Below, piece by piece: positions 38,333 through 47,004 of a stretch of DNA of 64,000 nucleotides. The notes under the pieces are model-generated. The model was given only the letters and a program-made list of their open reading frames with translations. It did not search any database and was not told the origin of the DNA. Made by a program: the position numbers and the translations under genes. The stretch comes from Pseudomonas chlororaphis. Lineage in GTDB: Bacteria > Pseudomonadota > Gammaproteobacteria > Pseudomonadales > Pseudomonadaceae. Position 1 is the stretch's first letter, and each line of letters begins with the position of its first letter. Location: NCBI GenBank assembly GCA_001023535.1, contig CP011020.1, positions 2,183,734 to 2,247,733 of the forward strand, in the 5' to 3' direction.

Positions 38333-39765
38333 GACTGCCGCGCCTCCATCCATTCAGGGCGGAACAGGCTCAGTGGCAACTCGATGCCGCGCTTGGCCAA
38401 CACCTCGCGGAACGCCGGGATCATGCCGCTGGGTCGATAATCGCCGAGCACTTCGCCGTGTTCACCGATGCCCTGGCGCACGAAAGAGAAAATCTCGGTC
38501 ATGGTGATGACCTCCCCTTCCATGCCGTTGATCTCCTGCATGCTGACCACCCGTCGCTTGCCATCTTCTTGACGCTCCAGTTGGATCACCACGTCGATGG
38601 CCGAGGCAATTTGTTGACGCATCGCCTTGATCGGAAACGTAGCCCCGGTCATCGACACCATGTTCTCGATGCGCCCCAGGGCATCGCGAGCCGTATTGGC
38701 GTGGATGGTGGTCAGGGAGCCGTCGTGACCGGTGTTCATGGCCGTGAGCATGTCCAGCGCCTCGGCGCCGCGCACTTCACCGATCACGATGCGATCGGGG
38801 CGCATCCGCAGGCTGTTGCGCACCAGTTCACGCTGGCTCACCTCACCCCGCCCCTCGATGTTCGAAGGCCGGGTTTCCAGGCGGACCACGTGGGGTTGCT
38901 GCAGTTGCAGTTCGGCGGAGTCCTCGATGGTGACGATCCGTTCGTTGTGGGGAATGAAACTGGACAGCACGTTGAGCATGGTGGTCTTGCCACTGCCGGT
39001 TCCGCCGGAGATCAGCACGTTCAGGCGTCCACGGACGATGGCCTTGAGCAGCAAGGCAATGGCCGGGGTCATGGTGCCCACCTGGATCAGGCTGTCGGTG
39101 TTGAGCAGGTCCACCGCGAAACGCCGGATCGACATGCTCGGCCCGTCGATGGCCAACGGCGGGATGATCGCGTTGACCCGCGAGCCATCCTTGAGCCGGG
39201 CGTCCACCAGCGGCGAGGATTCGTCGATGCGCCGGCCAAGGCTGGAGACGATCCGGTCGATGATGTTCAGCAGATGCTGGTCATCGCGAAAGCGCACATC
39301 GGTGCGTTGCAATTTGCCGAAGCGCTCGACGTACACCGAGGCAAAGCCATTGACCAGGATGTCGGACACGCTGTGGTCGGCCAACAGCGGTTCCAGCGGG
39401 CCAAGGCCCAGCACCTCGTCGGTGATCTGCTTGATGATCAGTTGCCGGCTGGCGGAACTCACCGGCGCCGAATGTTCGTCCAGCAGGCGCTGGCAGATGT
39501 CGCGAATCTGCCGCGTGGCCTCGACCTGCTCGAGGGCATCGAGCAGTGACAGGTCCATCACCTTGAGCAACTGTTGGTAGATTTTTTCCCGCCACTCGGC
39601 TTCCACCGGTGTCACCTGGGTGCGGGTTTCGTAGAGCACGTCCGGGACGGCCTGTTCCCAGGCCATCAAGGCTTCGGCCGGCTCCGCGAGGCTGTCGCCG
39701 TGGACGCTGGAAGGGCCGGGTTTGGCGGGCTGTTTGCGCAAGCGGGTGCGGAAGTCGCTGATCAT
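38329..39765 (-). CDS. tadA: Tad pilus assembly ATPase TadA (CpaF)
   Basis: Hexameric secretion ATPase that drives Flp pilus extension (and, in Caulobacter, retraction). 478 residues: Walker [15 protein letters not shown] near residue 255, Asp box and Walker B in [19 protein letters not shown], His box in [12 protein letters not shown]. The N-terminal CpaF-type region has [20 protein letters not shown]. All nucleotide-binding motifs are intact. Starts six bases beyond the tadZ stop. Confidence 0.96.
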   Translation of the reverse strand: MISDFRTRLRKQPAKPGPSSVHGDSLAEPAEALMAWEQAVPDVLYETRTQVTPVEAEWREKIYQQLLKVMDLSLLDALEQVEATRQIRDICQRLLDEHSAPVSSASRQLIIKQITDEVLGLGPLEPLLADHSVSDILVNGFASVYVERFGKLQRTDVRFRDDQHLLNIIDRIVSSLGRRIDESSPLVDARLKDGSRVNAIIPPLAIDGPSMSIRRFAVDLLNTDSLIQVGTMTPAIALLLKAIVRGRLNVLISGGTGSGKTTMLNVLSSFIPHNERIVTIEDSAELQLQQPHVVRLETRPSNIEGRGEVSQRELVRNSLRMRPDRIVIGEVRGAEALDMLTAMNTGHDGSLTTIHANTARDALGRIENMVSMTGATFPIKAMRQQIASAIDVVIQLERQEDGKRRVVSMQEINGMEGEVITMTEIFSFVRQGIGEHGEVLGDYRPSGMIPAFREVLAKRGIELPLSLFRPEWMEARQS

Positions 39766-39768
39766 GGG

Positions 39769-40989
39769 TCATCCCCCGAAGAAACGGTTGAAGGCGCGTT
39801 TGAACAGGCCTTTGTTCGTGGCCATCTGGTGACCGACCAGGTCTTCGGTCAAATCGCGCAAGGCGGCGGTGATCGCAGCTTTCGGCGCATGCAGCCCCAA
39901 CGGCACGCCAGTGTTCTGACTCTGGCTGACCAGGTTGAAGTCATTGGGTAATTTCGACAGGTTCGCGCAGCGCAGGGCCTCGCCGATATCCTTGAGGCTG
40001 ATCGTCGTCGACTTGTCGTAGCGGTTGACCACGATCTGCAACTGGTCGCCGCGCACGCCCAGGTCCTCGCGAAGTATCCGCACCAGGGCGCTGGCATCGC
40101 GCAGGTGGCTGACGCTCTGCTGCACCACCACGTAGACCCGGTCCACCTGCTCCAGCACAGAGCCGGTGAGCGAGTCGATCTGGCGCGGCAGGTCCACCAC
40201 GATCCAGTCGTAGCTGGCGCGGGCCAATTGCAGCAAGGCATCGAGTTGTTCGGGTTGGGCGTCCTGGGGCAGGCACAATTCGCCGGCCCGGCCACCGAGC
40301 ACGTGCAAGGTCGGGCTGAAATGACTGCAGAAACCCCGCAGGGCAAGGCTGTCCAGATCTTCGACCTGTTGCAGCACTTCCAGGTGGCTATGGGTCTGTG
40401 CCACGTCCAGGTAATGGGTCACGCTGCCGAACTGCAGGTCCATGTCCAGCAACAGGGTATTGCCCGCCCGGGCGCTGAGTTGCTGGGCCAGGTTGCACGC
40501 CACCAACGTTGCGCCGGAACCGCCCTTGGCACTGATCACGGCGACCAGCTTGCCTTCGGCGCCGTTGCCCAGGCGCACCTCCGCCACCAGGCGATTCAGG
40601 GCGGCCACCAACTCCGTTTCGGCGACCGGTTCAGGCAGCACATCCCGGGCACCGGCCTGCATCGCCAGGCGCATGCCGTCCTGTTCGCCCAGCGGCCCGC
40701 ACACCAGCATCGGTGGGCGTTCATGGGCCGGGCGTTGCAGCAAGGCCGCCAACTCCTCGCGCCACAGGTGGCTGACCCGCAACAGCAACAAGTCGGGCAT
40801 CCGGTCCAGGCCGTAGAGTGGGTCGACATGCCCGTTGCTCACCAGCCGCGTGCTGACTTCCAGGCAGGGCATGCGTTGGCAGACACACTGCAGGTCGCGC
40901 AGAGACGTGGCGTCGCGGCTGCTGATCAGTAACCGCAGCCCGGCTTTGCCGGTAACGGTCGCAAGTGGGTTTTCCCTGGTACTCAGCAT
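39769..40989 (-). CDS. tadZ: Tad pilus localisation protein TadZ (CpaE)
   Basis: MinD/ParA-like ATPase that positions the Tad machine at the pole. 406 residues from MLSTRENPLA. A receiver-like N-terminal domain (about 17-140) lacks an obvious phosphorylation site, as is usual in TadZ, and the ATPase domain begins with the deviant Walker A AKGGSGAT (154-161). DWIVVDLPRQ is the Walker B region. It overlaps the end of the upstream tadE by seven bases; the frame extension upstream reads through tadE and is not used. Confidence 0.92.
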   Translation of the reverse strand: MLSTRENPLATVTGKAGLRLLISSRDATSLRDLQCVCQRMPCLEVSTRLVSNGHVDPLYGLDRMPDLLLLRVSHLWREELAALLQRPAHERPPMLVCGPLGEQDGMRLAMQAGARDVLPEPVAETELVAALNRLVAEVRLGNGAEGKLVAVISAKGGSGATLVACNLAQQLSARAGNTLLLDMDLQFGSVTHYLDVAQTHSHLEVLQQVEDLDSLALRGFCSHFSPTLHVLGGRAGELCLPQDAQPEQLDALLQLARASYDWIVVDLPRQIDSLTGSVLEQVDRVYVVVQQSVSHLRDASALVRILREDLGVRGDQLQIVVNRYDKSTTISLKDIGEALRCANLSKLPNDFNLVSQSQNTGVPLGLHAPKAAITAALRDLTEDLVGHQMATNKGLFKRAFNRFFGG

Positions 40990-41477
40990 GGTGTGATCTC
41001 CGCGGAGTCGGAATGACGCCCAAGGCTTTCGCGTGGCAAGGTTGCCTGGAACGCAGGCAAGGTAATGGGCACGCCCAGCCCGGGAATGAACAGATTGAAA
41101 ACGTAGTTCTGCACGCTCAACCGGACGTAGCGAATGGCCCGGAAGCCGGTGGCGCTGACCGTGTCGGCGGGGTTCGCCACCACGGCGCCGTTGACATCCA
41201 GGTAGGTCAGCGCCAGGTTCGAGGTCGCCAGGCTGCTGATCAGTTGGCTGGTGCCGGCGTCGGTCGCGGCATTGAAGATCGCCCGGCGCAGCACCACCGG
41301 GTCGCTGATGTTGCACACCGCTGCCAGGCGCGCACCGCGTCGCGCGGCTTCGTCCAGGGCATTGGCGGTGAAGTACAGCCGGCCCATCTCCACCACGCCG
41401 AACAGCAGGACGAACACCAGCAGGCCGACGAAGGAAAACTCCACGATGTATGTACCGCCCATGTGCTTGCCGTTCAT
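40983..41477 (-). CDS. tadE: TadE-type pseudopilin
   Basis: 164 residues, MNGKHMGGTYIVEFSFVGLL: a prepilin-like N-terminus with Gly-Gly before the hydrophobic stretch and Glu at position +5 or so (TYIVEF), as in TadE proteins cleaved by TadV. One membrane helix (about 12-32), then a periplasmic domain with a single VCN cysteine. A GTG one codon upstream is an alternative start. Overlaps the preceding gene's stop. Confidence 0.85.
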   Translation of the reverse strand: MNGKHMGGTYIVEFSFVGLLVFVLLFGVVEMGRLYFTANALDEAARRGARLAAVCNISDPVVLRRAIFNAATDAGTSQLISSLATSNLALTYLDVNGAVVANPADTVSATGFRAIRYVRLSVQNYVFNLFIPGLGVPITLPAFQATLPRESLGRHSDSAEITPC

Positions 41478-41956
41478 CACAACGCCCTCATGACAGTGGT
41501 CGCCACCAGCGGGATACCCAGCGGGATGGCGGCGCCGAACAACCCCGGGATCGACCCGGTGCAGTTGCCCGCGCCAATCACCGGGCAGAAGGTGTAGGTG
41601 ATGGTGACGCGCACGTGGTCGGTGCCGACGGCGGCGACCTGCACGTTGGCCGTGGTCAACCCCGACAGCACGGCGCTGCCGGCCTGGCTGGGCACGCCAT
41701 ACACCGCCACGTTCCGGGTCTGGGTCTGGAGCGTGTTGCTCAGGGCGACGCCACCAAGGGTGCCATTCCAGGCCTGGCTGGCGACGAAACGATCAGCATC
41801 GCGGCTGGCCTGCAGCAGCACGTTGTACTGGTAGAGCATCCGGCCGAACTCGCCGAAGGCCAACAGCAACAACAGCAACACCGGCAGCACCAGGGTGAAC
41901 TCCACCAGCGCCACCCCTTGCTGGGCGCGGGGTGATTGAAATCGGGCAAGTCCCAT
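41477..41956 (-). CDS. Second TadE/TadF-type pseudopilin
   Basis: 159 residues from MGLARFQSPRAQQG; the motif GVALVEFTLVLPVLLLLLLAF at about 14-34 is the TadE-like helix with its Glu. The periplasmic part ends in FCPVIGAGNCTGSIPG with two cysteines that could pair. By position it takes the TadF place, but the families cannot be told apart by eye. Starts eight bases after the tadG stop. Confidence 0.83.
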   Translation of the reverse strand: MGLARFQSPRAQQGVALVEFTLVLPVLLLLLLAFGEFGRMLYQYNVLLQASRDADRFVASQAWNGTLGGVALSNTLQTQTRNVAVYGVPSQAGSAVLSGLTTANVQVAAVGTDHVRVTITYTFCPVIGAGNCTGSIPGLFGAAIPLGIPLVATTVMRAL

Positions 41957-41964
41957 GGCGCCTC

Positions 41965-43299
41965 CTACGAGTCGGTGCTCGGCGTGCCGCTGCCGTTGAG
42001 ATAGGTCTTGTAGAGCTGGATGATCTGCGGCCCGGCATCGCTCGAAGGCGTGGGGCCCGGTACGCCGTCGCCTTCGCACTCCCGGACGAATTGACCGAAC
42101 ACCAGCGAGTCCGAGCCGCCGCCATCCACCGGCTGCACGACGAAATAGCAACCGAACCCCAACACCGGGATCGACGTCGAACCACCCTGCTTGCCGGTGC
42201 AGTTGCCGACCACGATCTTCAGCATCCGGCGCTCGAACACGCCGTTGCTCTGGCAACCGCTCGCGCCACCGGCCACACAGGCGGCAACCTTGGTCCGCCA
42301 GTCGTTGTAGTCCTGGATCGCCTCGCCGCCGGCCGAGAGATCGCCGTTGCTCGACGTCACAGGCTTGCCTTTGTATTGCGCCTGGGAGAGCGTGTCGTTG
42401 TAGGTCATCGCCGGGGTGCTCGAGGCGGTGACCAGGTCCGGTGGATAGTCCGACGCACTGACCGGGCCGTTGTAGATCCCAAAACGTGTATTCATGCCTT
42501 GGGACGTCGGGCCGGCCTTGTTACCGGGCGCGGTCTGGACGTTGTCCCCGACGCTGCGGCAGACCGAACCACCGCCCGCCAGGTCTTCGCGCACCGCGCT
42601 GCCGCCTGAGCCGAAATCGAGCAACTGGAAATTGCCGGGGCCGATGGGCGACGTGTTGCCTGCGGCCGTCTTCAAGACTTCCAGGTCACCGAAGTGATAC
42701 CCCCAGAAATTGCCCGCCCCCGGGTTGTACTGCGTGGGGTCGCCGCAAACCATCAGCGGGGCCAGGTCGCAGGGCGCGGTGGGACTGGGGCCGGCAGTGG
42801 CGATGGCGGCCACGCTTTTGGCGCCCAGGCCGGCGCTGCCCATCGACTGCACGAAATTCCAGAAAAAACCATTCAGCTGATAGCTGGACACCGACACCCG
42901 CACGTACTTGGCATTCGCCGGGCCGGGATAGGAAAACGGTCCGTAGACACTGCTGGCCAGCTCCACCACGGCAAAGGCACCCGGATTACCGCCAACAGCG
43001 GTGGCCAGTTCAGCGTTGCCCGAGGCCTGGGCGTTCTTGTTCAAGGTGTCCAGGGCCGCTGTCCGGGTCGTGCTGGCCATGTTGAGGCCGCCGCTGACCT
43101 GGCTCAGGGTCTTGGCGCCGCTCAGGGCGGCGGCGTCCACCGCATTTTGCAGGCGCGTCTTGTTCAGCAACATGTGTCCGCCGTCCAGGGCCAGTGCCGC
43201 CATCATGGAAATCGCCACCAACGCGATCACCATCAACACACTCACCGCCCCTCCCTGGCGCCGAGGCACCGTGAAAGGCTGCCGGATACTGTGTTTCAT
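41965..43299 (-). CDS. tadG: Tad pilus protein TadG
   Basis: 444 residues. The N-terminal Tad domain has RRQGGAVSVLMVIALVAISMM, one membrane helix at about 18-38, then ALALDGGHMLLNKTRLQNAVDAAALSGAK, the usual TadG signature. The large C-terminal part is predicted extracytoplasmic, with several cysteines (CDLAPLMVCGD, CVAGGASGCQS, NCTGKQGG) and no full von Willebrand MIDAS motif that I can see. Long for a Tad-domain protein, in keeping with TadG. Role probably in pilus anchoring or biogenesis. Confidence 0.85.
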   Translation of the reverse strand: MKHSIRQPFTVPRRQGGAVSVLMVIALVAISMMAALALDGGHMLLNKTRLQNAVDAAALSGAKTLSQVSGGLNMASTTRTAALDTLNKNAQASGNAELATAVGGNPGAFAVVELASSVYGPFSYPGPANAKYVRVSVSSYQLNGFFWNFVQSMGSAGLGAKSVAAIATAGPSPTAPCDLAPLMVCGDPTQYNPGAGNFWGYHFGDLEVLKTAAGNTSPIGPGNFQLLDFGSGGSAVREDLAGGGSVCRSVGDNVQTAPGNKAGPTSQGMNTRFGIYNGPVSASDYPPDLVTASSTPAMTYNDTLSQAQYKGKPVTSSNGDLSAGGEAIQDYNDWRTKVAACVAGGASGCQSNGVFERRMLKIVVGNCTGKQGGSTSIPVLGFGCYFVVQPVDGGGSDSLVFGQFVRECEGDGVPGPTPSSDAGPQIIQLYKTYLNGSGTPSTDS

Positions 43300-43373
43300 C
43301 GTCGCATCCTCGCTGACTGAGGGAGAGGATCGGCATTGCCATCGCCTGGCCAGCCCGATGGCGCCGGGGCCTG

Positions 43374-44186
43374 CTAGCGAAGGTTGATGACGCTGCGCTC
43401 GACCCCACGGATCACCGTGATCGAACTGTCCTGCGCCTTGGCGATGCGTTGCACCACAGGCCTTGGAGCCGGTGCGGCCACCGCCACGACCGGTGCGACC
43501 GGTGTCGGCGCCACGGCCACGGCTTTTTTCTCCAGGTTCAACGGGTTGCGCAGGGCCAGTTGCAGCTTGCCTTCGGTCTGCGCGGTCACCAATGCCTCGG
43601 CTTCAGTGGTCGTCATCTCCAGCGTCACCGCCCGCACCACCACCGGCTGGGTCTTGTCGGTGCCGGCCGTCTGGTCCACCGCCAGTACCCGCAGATTTTC
43701 CAGGAGCGTGCGGGACACGGCGTTGTTGCTGCCGGCCGCGGTGTTTTTCGTCGCCAGGACGTCGACCCGGTTACCCGGCAACAGGAAACCGCCCACGCCG
43801 ACCACATCATCCACCCGTACCGAGATGGCACGCTTGTCGGGGGCGATCAGCGAGGCCAGGGTGCTGCCGCCCAGGTGCTCGCTCAAACGGGCACTGCGCA
43901 CAATGTCGCCGCGCAGGATGTCGAACGTGGCGATCTTGCCCACGGCCTGCTCGCTGGAGTCGAAGGCGTCGTCCGGAATCGTGTCCATGGGCATTCGCAC
44001 GGTCGTGACCTGCTGGGCCTCGACCATCTGCCCGAAGGGGATTTCCACCGTGGCCACCACCACGCTGCGCAAATGGTCATCGGGGGTGGCATTGAGTCGT
44101 GCGCTCAGCCAGGAATCGGCCATCCATGCGGCACCAAGGCCCATTACCAGAGAAACGCCTATCAGCGAAAGCGTACGGGAGCTCAT
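43374..44186 (-). CDS. rcpC: Tad pilus assembly protein RcpC (CpaB)
   Basis: 270 residues: N-terminal membrane anchor (about 5-26), SAF domain (about 40-105, VVVATVEIPFGQMVEAQQV in part) and the RcpC/CpaB region with PDKRAISVRVDDVVGVGGFLLPGNRVDV. CpaB proteins act in the periplasm with the secretin. Here the secretin gene is not next to it but on the other side of the locus. C-terminus ends Val/Ala/Pro-rich. Confidence 0.9.
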   Translation of the reverse strand: MSSRTLSLIGVSLVMGLGAAWMADSWLSARLNATPDDHLRSVVVATVEIPFGQMVEAQQVTTVRMPMDTIPDDAFDSSEQAVGKIATFDILRGDIVRSARLSEHLGGSTLASLIAPDKRAISVRVDDVVGVGGFLLPGNRVDVLATKNTAAGSNNAVSRTLLENLRVLAVDQTAGTDKTQPVVVRAVTLEMTTTEAEALVTAQTEGKLQLALRNPLNLEKKAVAVAPTPVAPVVAVAAPAPRPVVQRIAKAQDSSITVIRGVERSVINLR

Positions 44187-44201
44187 GTCGGTATCTCCGA
44201 A

Positions 44202-45530
44202 TCAAAGAAAGTCGAGCTGGACAAAATAGTTGTGCCAGGCCCATTCCAACTCCTGCGGCAACAGCGGTCCGGAACCGCCCAGGTAACGCTGGCGATCGAG
44301 CGCCATGTTCAGCAGATCGCGAGGATGGCAAGGCACCAGCGGCATGCCTTCACCGGCGTACAAACGCTGCAGCACATAGCGCACCAGCAACGGGTCATGG
44401 GCGATGCCCAGGCGCTCGCATTCCTGGCGCCAGATGCGCTCGTACTCCTCGGGCCTGAGGTAGCCGAACTGCACCTTGTAGCCAATGCGCCGCAGGAAGG
44501 CCTCGTCGGCCAGTTCCAAGGGATTGAGGTTGGTGGAAAACACCAGGACCAGGTCGAACGGCAGCTCACAGTGCCGGCCACCGCCCAGGTTGATGAAGTC
44601 GCGCTTCTCTTCCATGGGCACGATCCAGCGATTGAGCAGCTCGGCCGGCGCCATGCGCTGGCGGCCCATGTCATCGATGATGAACAACCCATTGCTGGCC
44701 TTGAGCTGCAAGGCCGCCTGGTACTGGCGGGTAAAGGGGTCATAGCGCACGTCCAGCTGTTCCATGCTCAACTCGCCGCCGGTGATGACGATCGGGCGTT
44801 TGCAGCAGAGCAACCGGCGGTCGATGCCCTCATTGAGCATCAGGTTGTTCGATTGACGATTGTCATCCAGGCGCTGGTGCACTTGCGGGTCGTAGATCTC
44901 GATCACCGACTCGTTGATGACGATGGCGTGGGGCACCCAGATCGCTTCGGCAAACAGACGGATCAGCCGGCTGCTGACATAGGTCTTGCCGGTGCCCGCC
45001 GGGCCATAGATCATGATCGCCCGGCCGGAATTGAGCGCCACGCCCAACTGGTCGAGCATCCCCTGGGTCAGCACCACGCCTGCCAGGGCGCGATTCATGT
45101 CAGTGGCGGTGATGCGGCCGTGGTGAATGGTCTGGATCTTGATCAGCGAACGATAGGTGCTCACCGGAAACGGCGCCGCCCCGATGTAGCCGCTGCGCGC
45201 CAGGGCGTCACGGGCAAAATTGCGACCGCGCTCGGTCAGGCCGTAACGCAACGACTGCACACTGGCCTGGCCGACCTGGCCGAGGACTTCGACACGACCG
45301 TCCTTGCGCAGGAACGCCAGGACTTCTTCCAGCACGGCGCCCGTCAGGGCCAGGCGCTCTACCAGCCGAGGCAGGTCCAGCACGCCGGCGTCATGCAGGT
45401 GCTTGCACACCAACTCACCCAGGAAACTGTCGCTCAGGCCGGTGTCGCGGATGGTGCACGGCTGGGGTGCCAGGCGTTGCACCGCCTCCCGCTCGCTGGG
45501 GTAGGCATCACTATCATTGATGACGTGCAT
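44202..45530 (-). CDS. AAA+ ATPase of the Tad locus, specific role unknown
   Basis: 442-residue ATPase between tadV and rcpC. Walker A GPAGTGKT at 176-183, Walker B LFIIDD at 282-287, and a sensor-like VLVFSTNLNP. N-terminal region (about 30-125) looks like a winged-helix or GspE-N-like domain (LSDSFLGELVCKHLHDAGVL in part), giving a domain order wHTH-AAA+. It is not one of the textbook Tad proteins; its place in the operon, three bases from tadV and 15 from rcpC, makes a function in pilus assembly or regulation likely. MoxR-like chaperones and DnaC-like loaders are possible relatives. I do not recognise a named gene. Confidence 0.8.
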   Translation of the reverse strand: MHVINDSDAYPSEREAVQRLAPQPCTIRDTGLSDSFLGELVCKHLHDAGVLDLPRLVERLALTGAVLEEVLAFLRKDGRVEVLGQVGQASVQSLRYGLTERGRNFARDALARSGYIGAAPFPVSTYRSLIKIQTIHHGRITATDMNRALAGVVLTQGMLDQLGVALNSGRAIMIYGPAGTGKTYVSSRLIRLFAEAIWVPHAIVINESVIEIYDPQVHQRLDDNRQSNNLMLNEGIDRRLLCCKRPIVITGGELSMEQLDVRYDPFTRQYQAALQLKASNGLFIIDDMGRQRMAPAELLNRWIVPMEEKRDFINLGGGRHCELPFDLVLVFSTNLNPLELADEAFLRRIGYKVQFGYLRPEEYERIWRQECERLGIAHDPLLVRYVLQRLYAGEGMPLVPCHPRDLLNMALDRQRYLGGSGPLLPQELEWAWHNYFVQLDFL

Positions 45531-45532
45531 GA

Positions 45533-46063
45533 CTACACTCCCCAGCCGCCGGCGACCAACTGCCAGTAAACGCTGTTCAAGGTGCCGATCAGGATCGCGA
45601 TCGAGTAGGGAAACGGCTTGCCGGCCACCTCATCCGAGCCAGGCGCCAGGTACGCCTGGGCCCGCAGGATCAACCAGTAGCGCCCGAGGGTCTGCAACAA
45701 CTGACCGCGGGCCAGCACCATCAGCAAGCCACACACGCCACCGGCAATCAGGCTGAACAGCGCGGCCCACAGGGCGTAATGAAAGGGCAGGAAACTGCCG
45801 ACCATGGTCATCAGCTTGACGTCGCCGGCCGCCATGCCGCCGACGGCATACATGGGCAGGAACAGCGCGAAGCAGATCAACATGCCCAGCACACTGTCGC
45901 CCACTGCACCGAGCCCGCCTGCATTGGCCTGGCTCGCCAAACCCAGGGCCAACCCTGCCAGGACCAGCGCGTTGGGGATGCGATGGCGACGCAGGTCGCT
46001 CACCACCGCCAAACCCAGCAACCCCAGCAGCAGTAACGTCGACACCAGCAACTCCATGGACAT
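45533..46063 (-). CDS. tadV: Flp prepilin peptidase TadV (A24 family)
   Basis: Aspartic membrane peptidase that cleaves Flp, TadE and TadF leaders. 176 residues, the short form without methyltransferase domain. Catalytic aspartates are Asp23 (VVSDLRRHRIPN) and Asp81 in the GGMAAGDVKLM motif. About five hydrophobic segments. GAGGGAGAC precedes the ATG at 46063. It follows flp by about 145 bases and opens the assembly part of the operon. Confidence 0.92.
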   Translation of the reverse strand: MSMELLVSTLLLLGLLGLAVVSDLRRHRIPNALVLAGLALGLASQANAGGLGAVGDSVLGMLICFALFLPMYAVGGMAAGDVKLMTMVGSFLPFHYALWAALFSLIAGGVCGLLMVLARGQLLQTLGRYWLILRAQAYLAPGSDEVAGKPFPYSIAILIGTLNSVYWQLVAGGWGV

Positions 46064-46207
46064 GATGCGTCTCCCTCATCTAATGATCATTGGCAGGCGA
46101 CACTGCACCTGAGGAAACCTATCAAGCGGTCATCCGCCGCGTGGGTCGGCGAAAACGAAAACCGGTGGCCTCGATAGGCTTCACTGCACGCTTGGTAGCA
46201 ATGACGG

Positions 46208-46399
46208 TCAGCAGGCCGCACCTTTCACGGCGGCACACAGTGCAGTGATCCGGTCATTCACGGCTCCGCCCAGCAGGACGAACATGGCGGCCACCGCCAC
46301 GGTGATCAGCCCGCCGGCGACGGCGTACTCGACGATGGTCAGGCCATCTTCATCCCTGGCGAACTTACTGATCGAAGTTCTGATTGTTTGAAGGGTCAT
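46208..46399 (-). CDS. flp: Flp-type pilin, copy 1 (promoter-distal)
   Basis: 63-residue pilin. Leader of 19 residues ending DEDG, cleavage before LTIVEYAV, with Glu24 at position +5 and Tyr25 at +6, the Flp signature. The mature pilin is 44 residues with one hydrophobic helix. Cys55 and Cys63 close to the C-terminus may form a disulfide. It differs from the second copy at nine of 63 positions. GAGGTAACTGAC precedes the ATG. Confidence 0.95.
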   Translation of the reverse strand: MTLQTIRTSISKFARDEDGLTIVEYAVAGGLITVAVAAMFVLLGGAVNDRITALCAAVKGAAC

Positions 46400-46536
46400 G
46401 TCAGTTACCTCACATCAATCGCAACACATCGCGGGAAGGAGCGGCGTAAAACCCAGCAAGACGTCATCGAAGCTTCAACCCTCGACGAAACCAGCGCCTC
46501 GATGGGCTTCACCGCGCTTCCCGACCGGGGTGGCCG

Positions 46537-46728
46537 TTAGCACGCAGCGCCTTTGACCGCCGCACACAGGGCGGTGATCTTGGTGTTCACGGCGCTGCCC
46601 AGCAGGATGAACATCGCGGCCACGGCCACCGTGATCAACCCACCGGCCACGGCGTATTCCACAATGGTCAGGCCGTCTTCATCTTTGGCGAACTTCAGTA
46701 CCGAAGCCTTGATTGTTTGAAGAGTCAT
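46537..46728 (-). CDS. flp: Flp-type pilin, copy 2 (promoter-proximal)
   Basis: 63-residue pilin with the same leader length, cleavage site (DEDG before LTIVEYAV) and C-terminal cysteines as the neighbour. Starts at 46728, with GAGGTGCGCGAA before the ATG; a longer frame up to 46833 reads through the regulatory region and is rejected. Being first after the promoter region, it is probably the more strongly expressed copy. Confidence 0.95.
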   Translation of the reverse strand: MTLQTIKASVLKFAKDEDGLTIVEYAVAGGLITVAVAAMFILLGSAVNTKITALCAAVKGAAC

Positions 46729-46816
46729 TTCGCGCACCTCATCGGGTTGTTTTCGCAAGGGGGCAGCACATTGCGAACTGCCTGATGCAACCCTAGTCAT
46801 GAGAGGTGGAGGGTCG

Positions 46817-46854
46817 TTAGGAGGATTTTGCACATCCCTAGGATTATTTTGCGC
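46817..46854. promoter_or_regulatory. Direct repeats, candidate operator between flp and the AraC-type gene
   Basis: TAGGAGGATTTTGCAC (46818-46833) and TAGGATTATTTTGCGC (46839-46854) match at 13 of 16 positions and are 21 bp apart, two turns of the helix. Such spaced direct repeats suit a two-HTH AraC-type protein, and the divergent gene encodes one. No DNA-binding data; the role is inferred. Confidence 0.55.
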
Positions 46855-47004
46855 CCCAGGCCAGGTGTGGGTCGGCGGGGGGCGCAGGCGGTCCGCGGCC
46901 TGGCGCCAAGGGGGGCGGGCTTATGAAAATTTATTCGGCGAAGTGATAGCACATTGGCAATACTGCTAGCTAAAGGGCAGCAAGAACCGCTGGGTAGTCG
47001 TCCT

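Noticed and set aside
43449..45569. Plus-strand frame of 706 codons over rcpC and the AAA+ gene
   Set aside because: Antisense to genes with intact Walker and SAF motifs; sequence is His/Gln-rich low complexity.
38329..46063. Possible type II secretion or DNA-uptake pilus instead of Tad
   Set aside because: Flp pilins, TadV of the short A24 form, TadZ, RcpC and TadE/G proteins together are specific to Tad systems.
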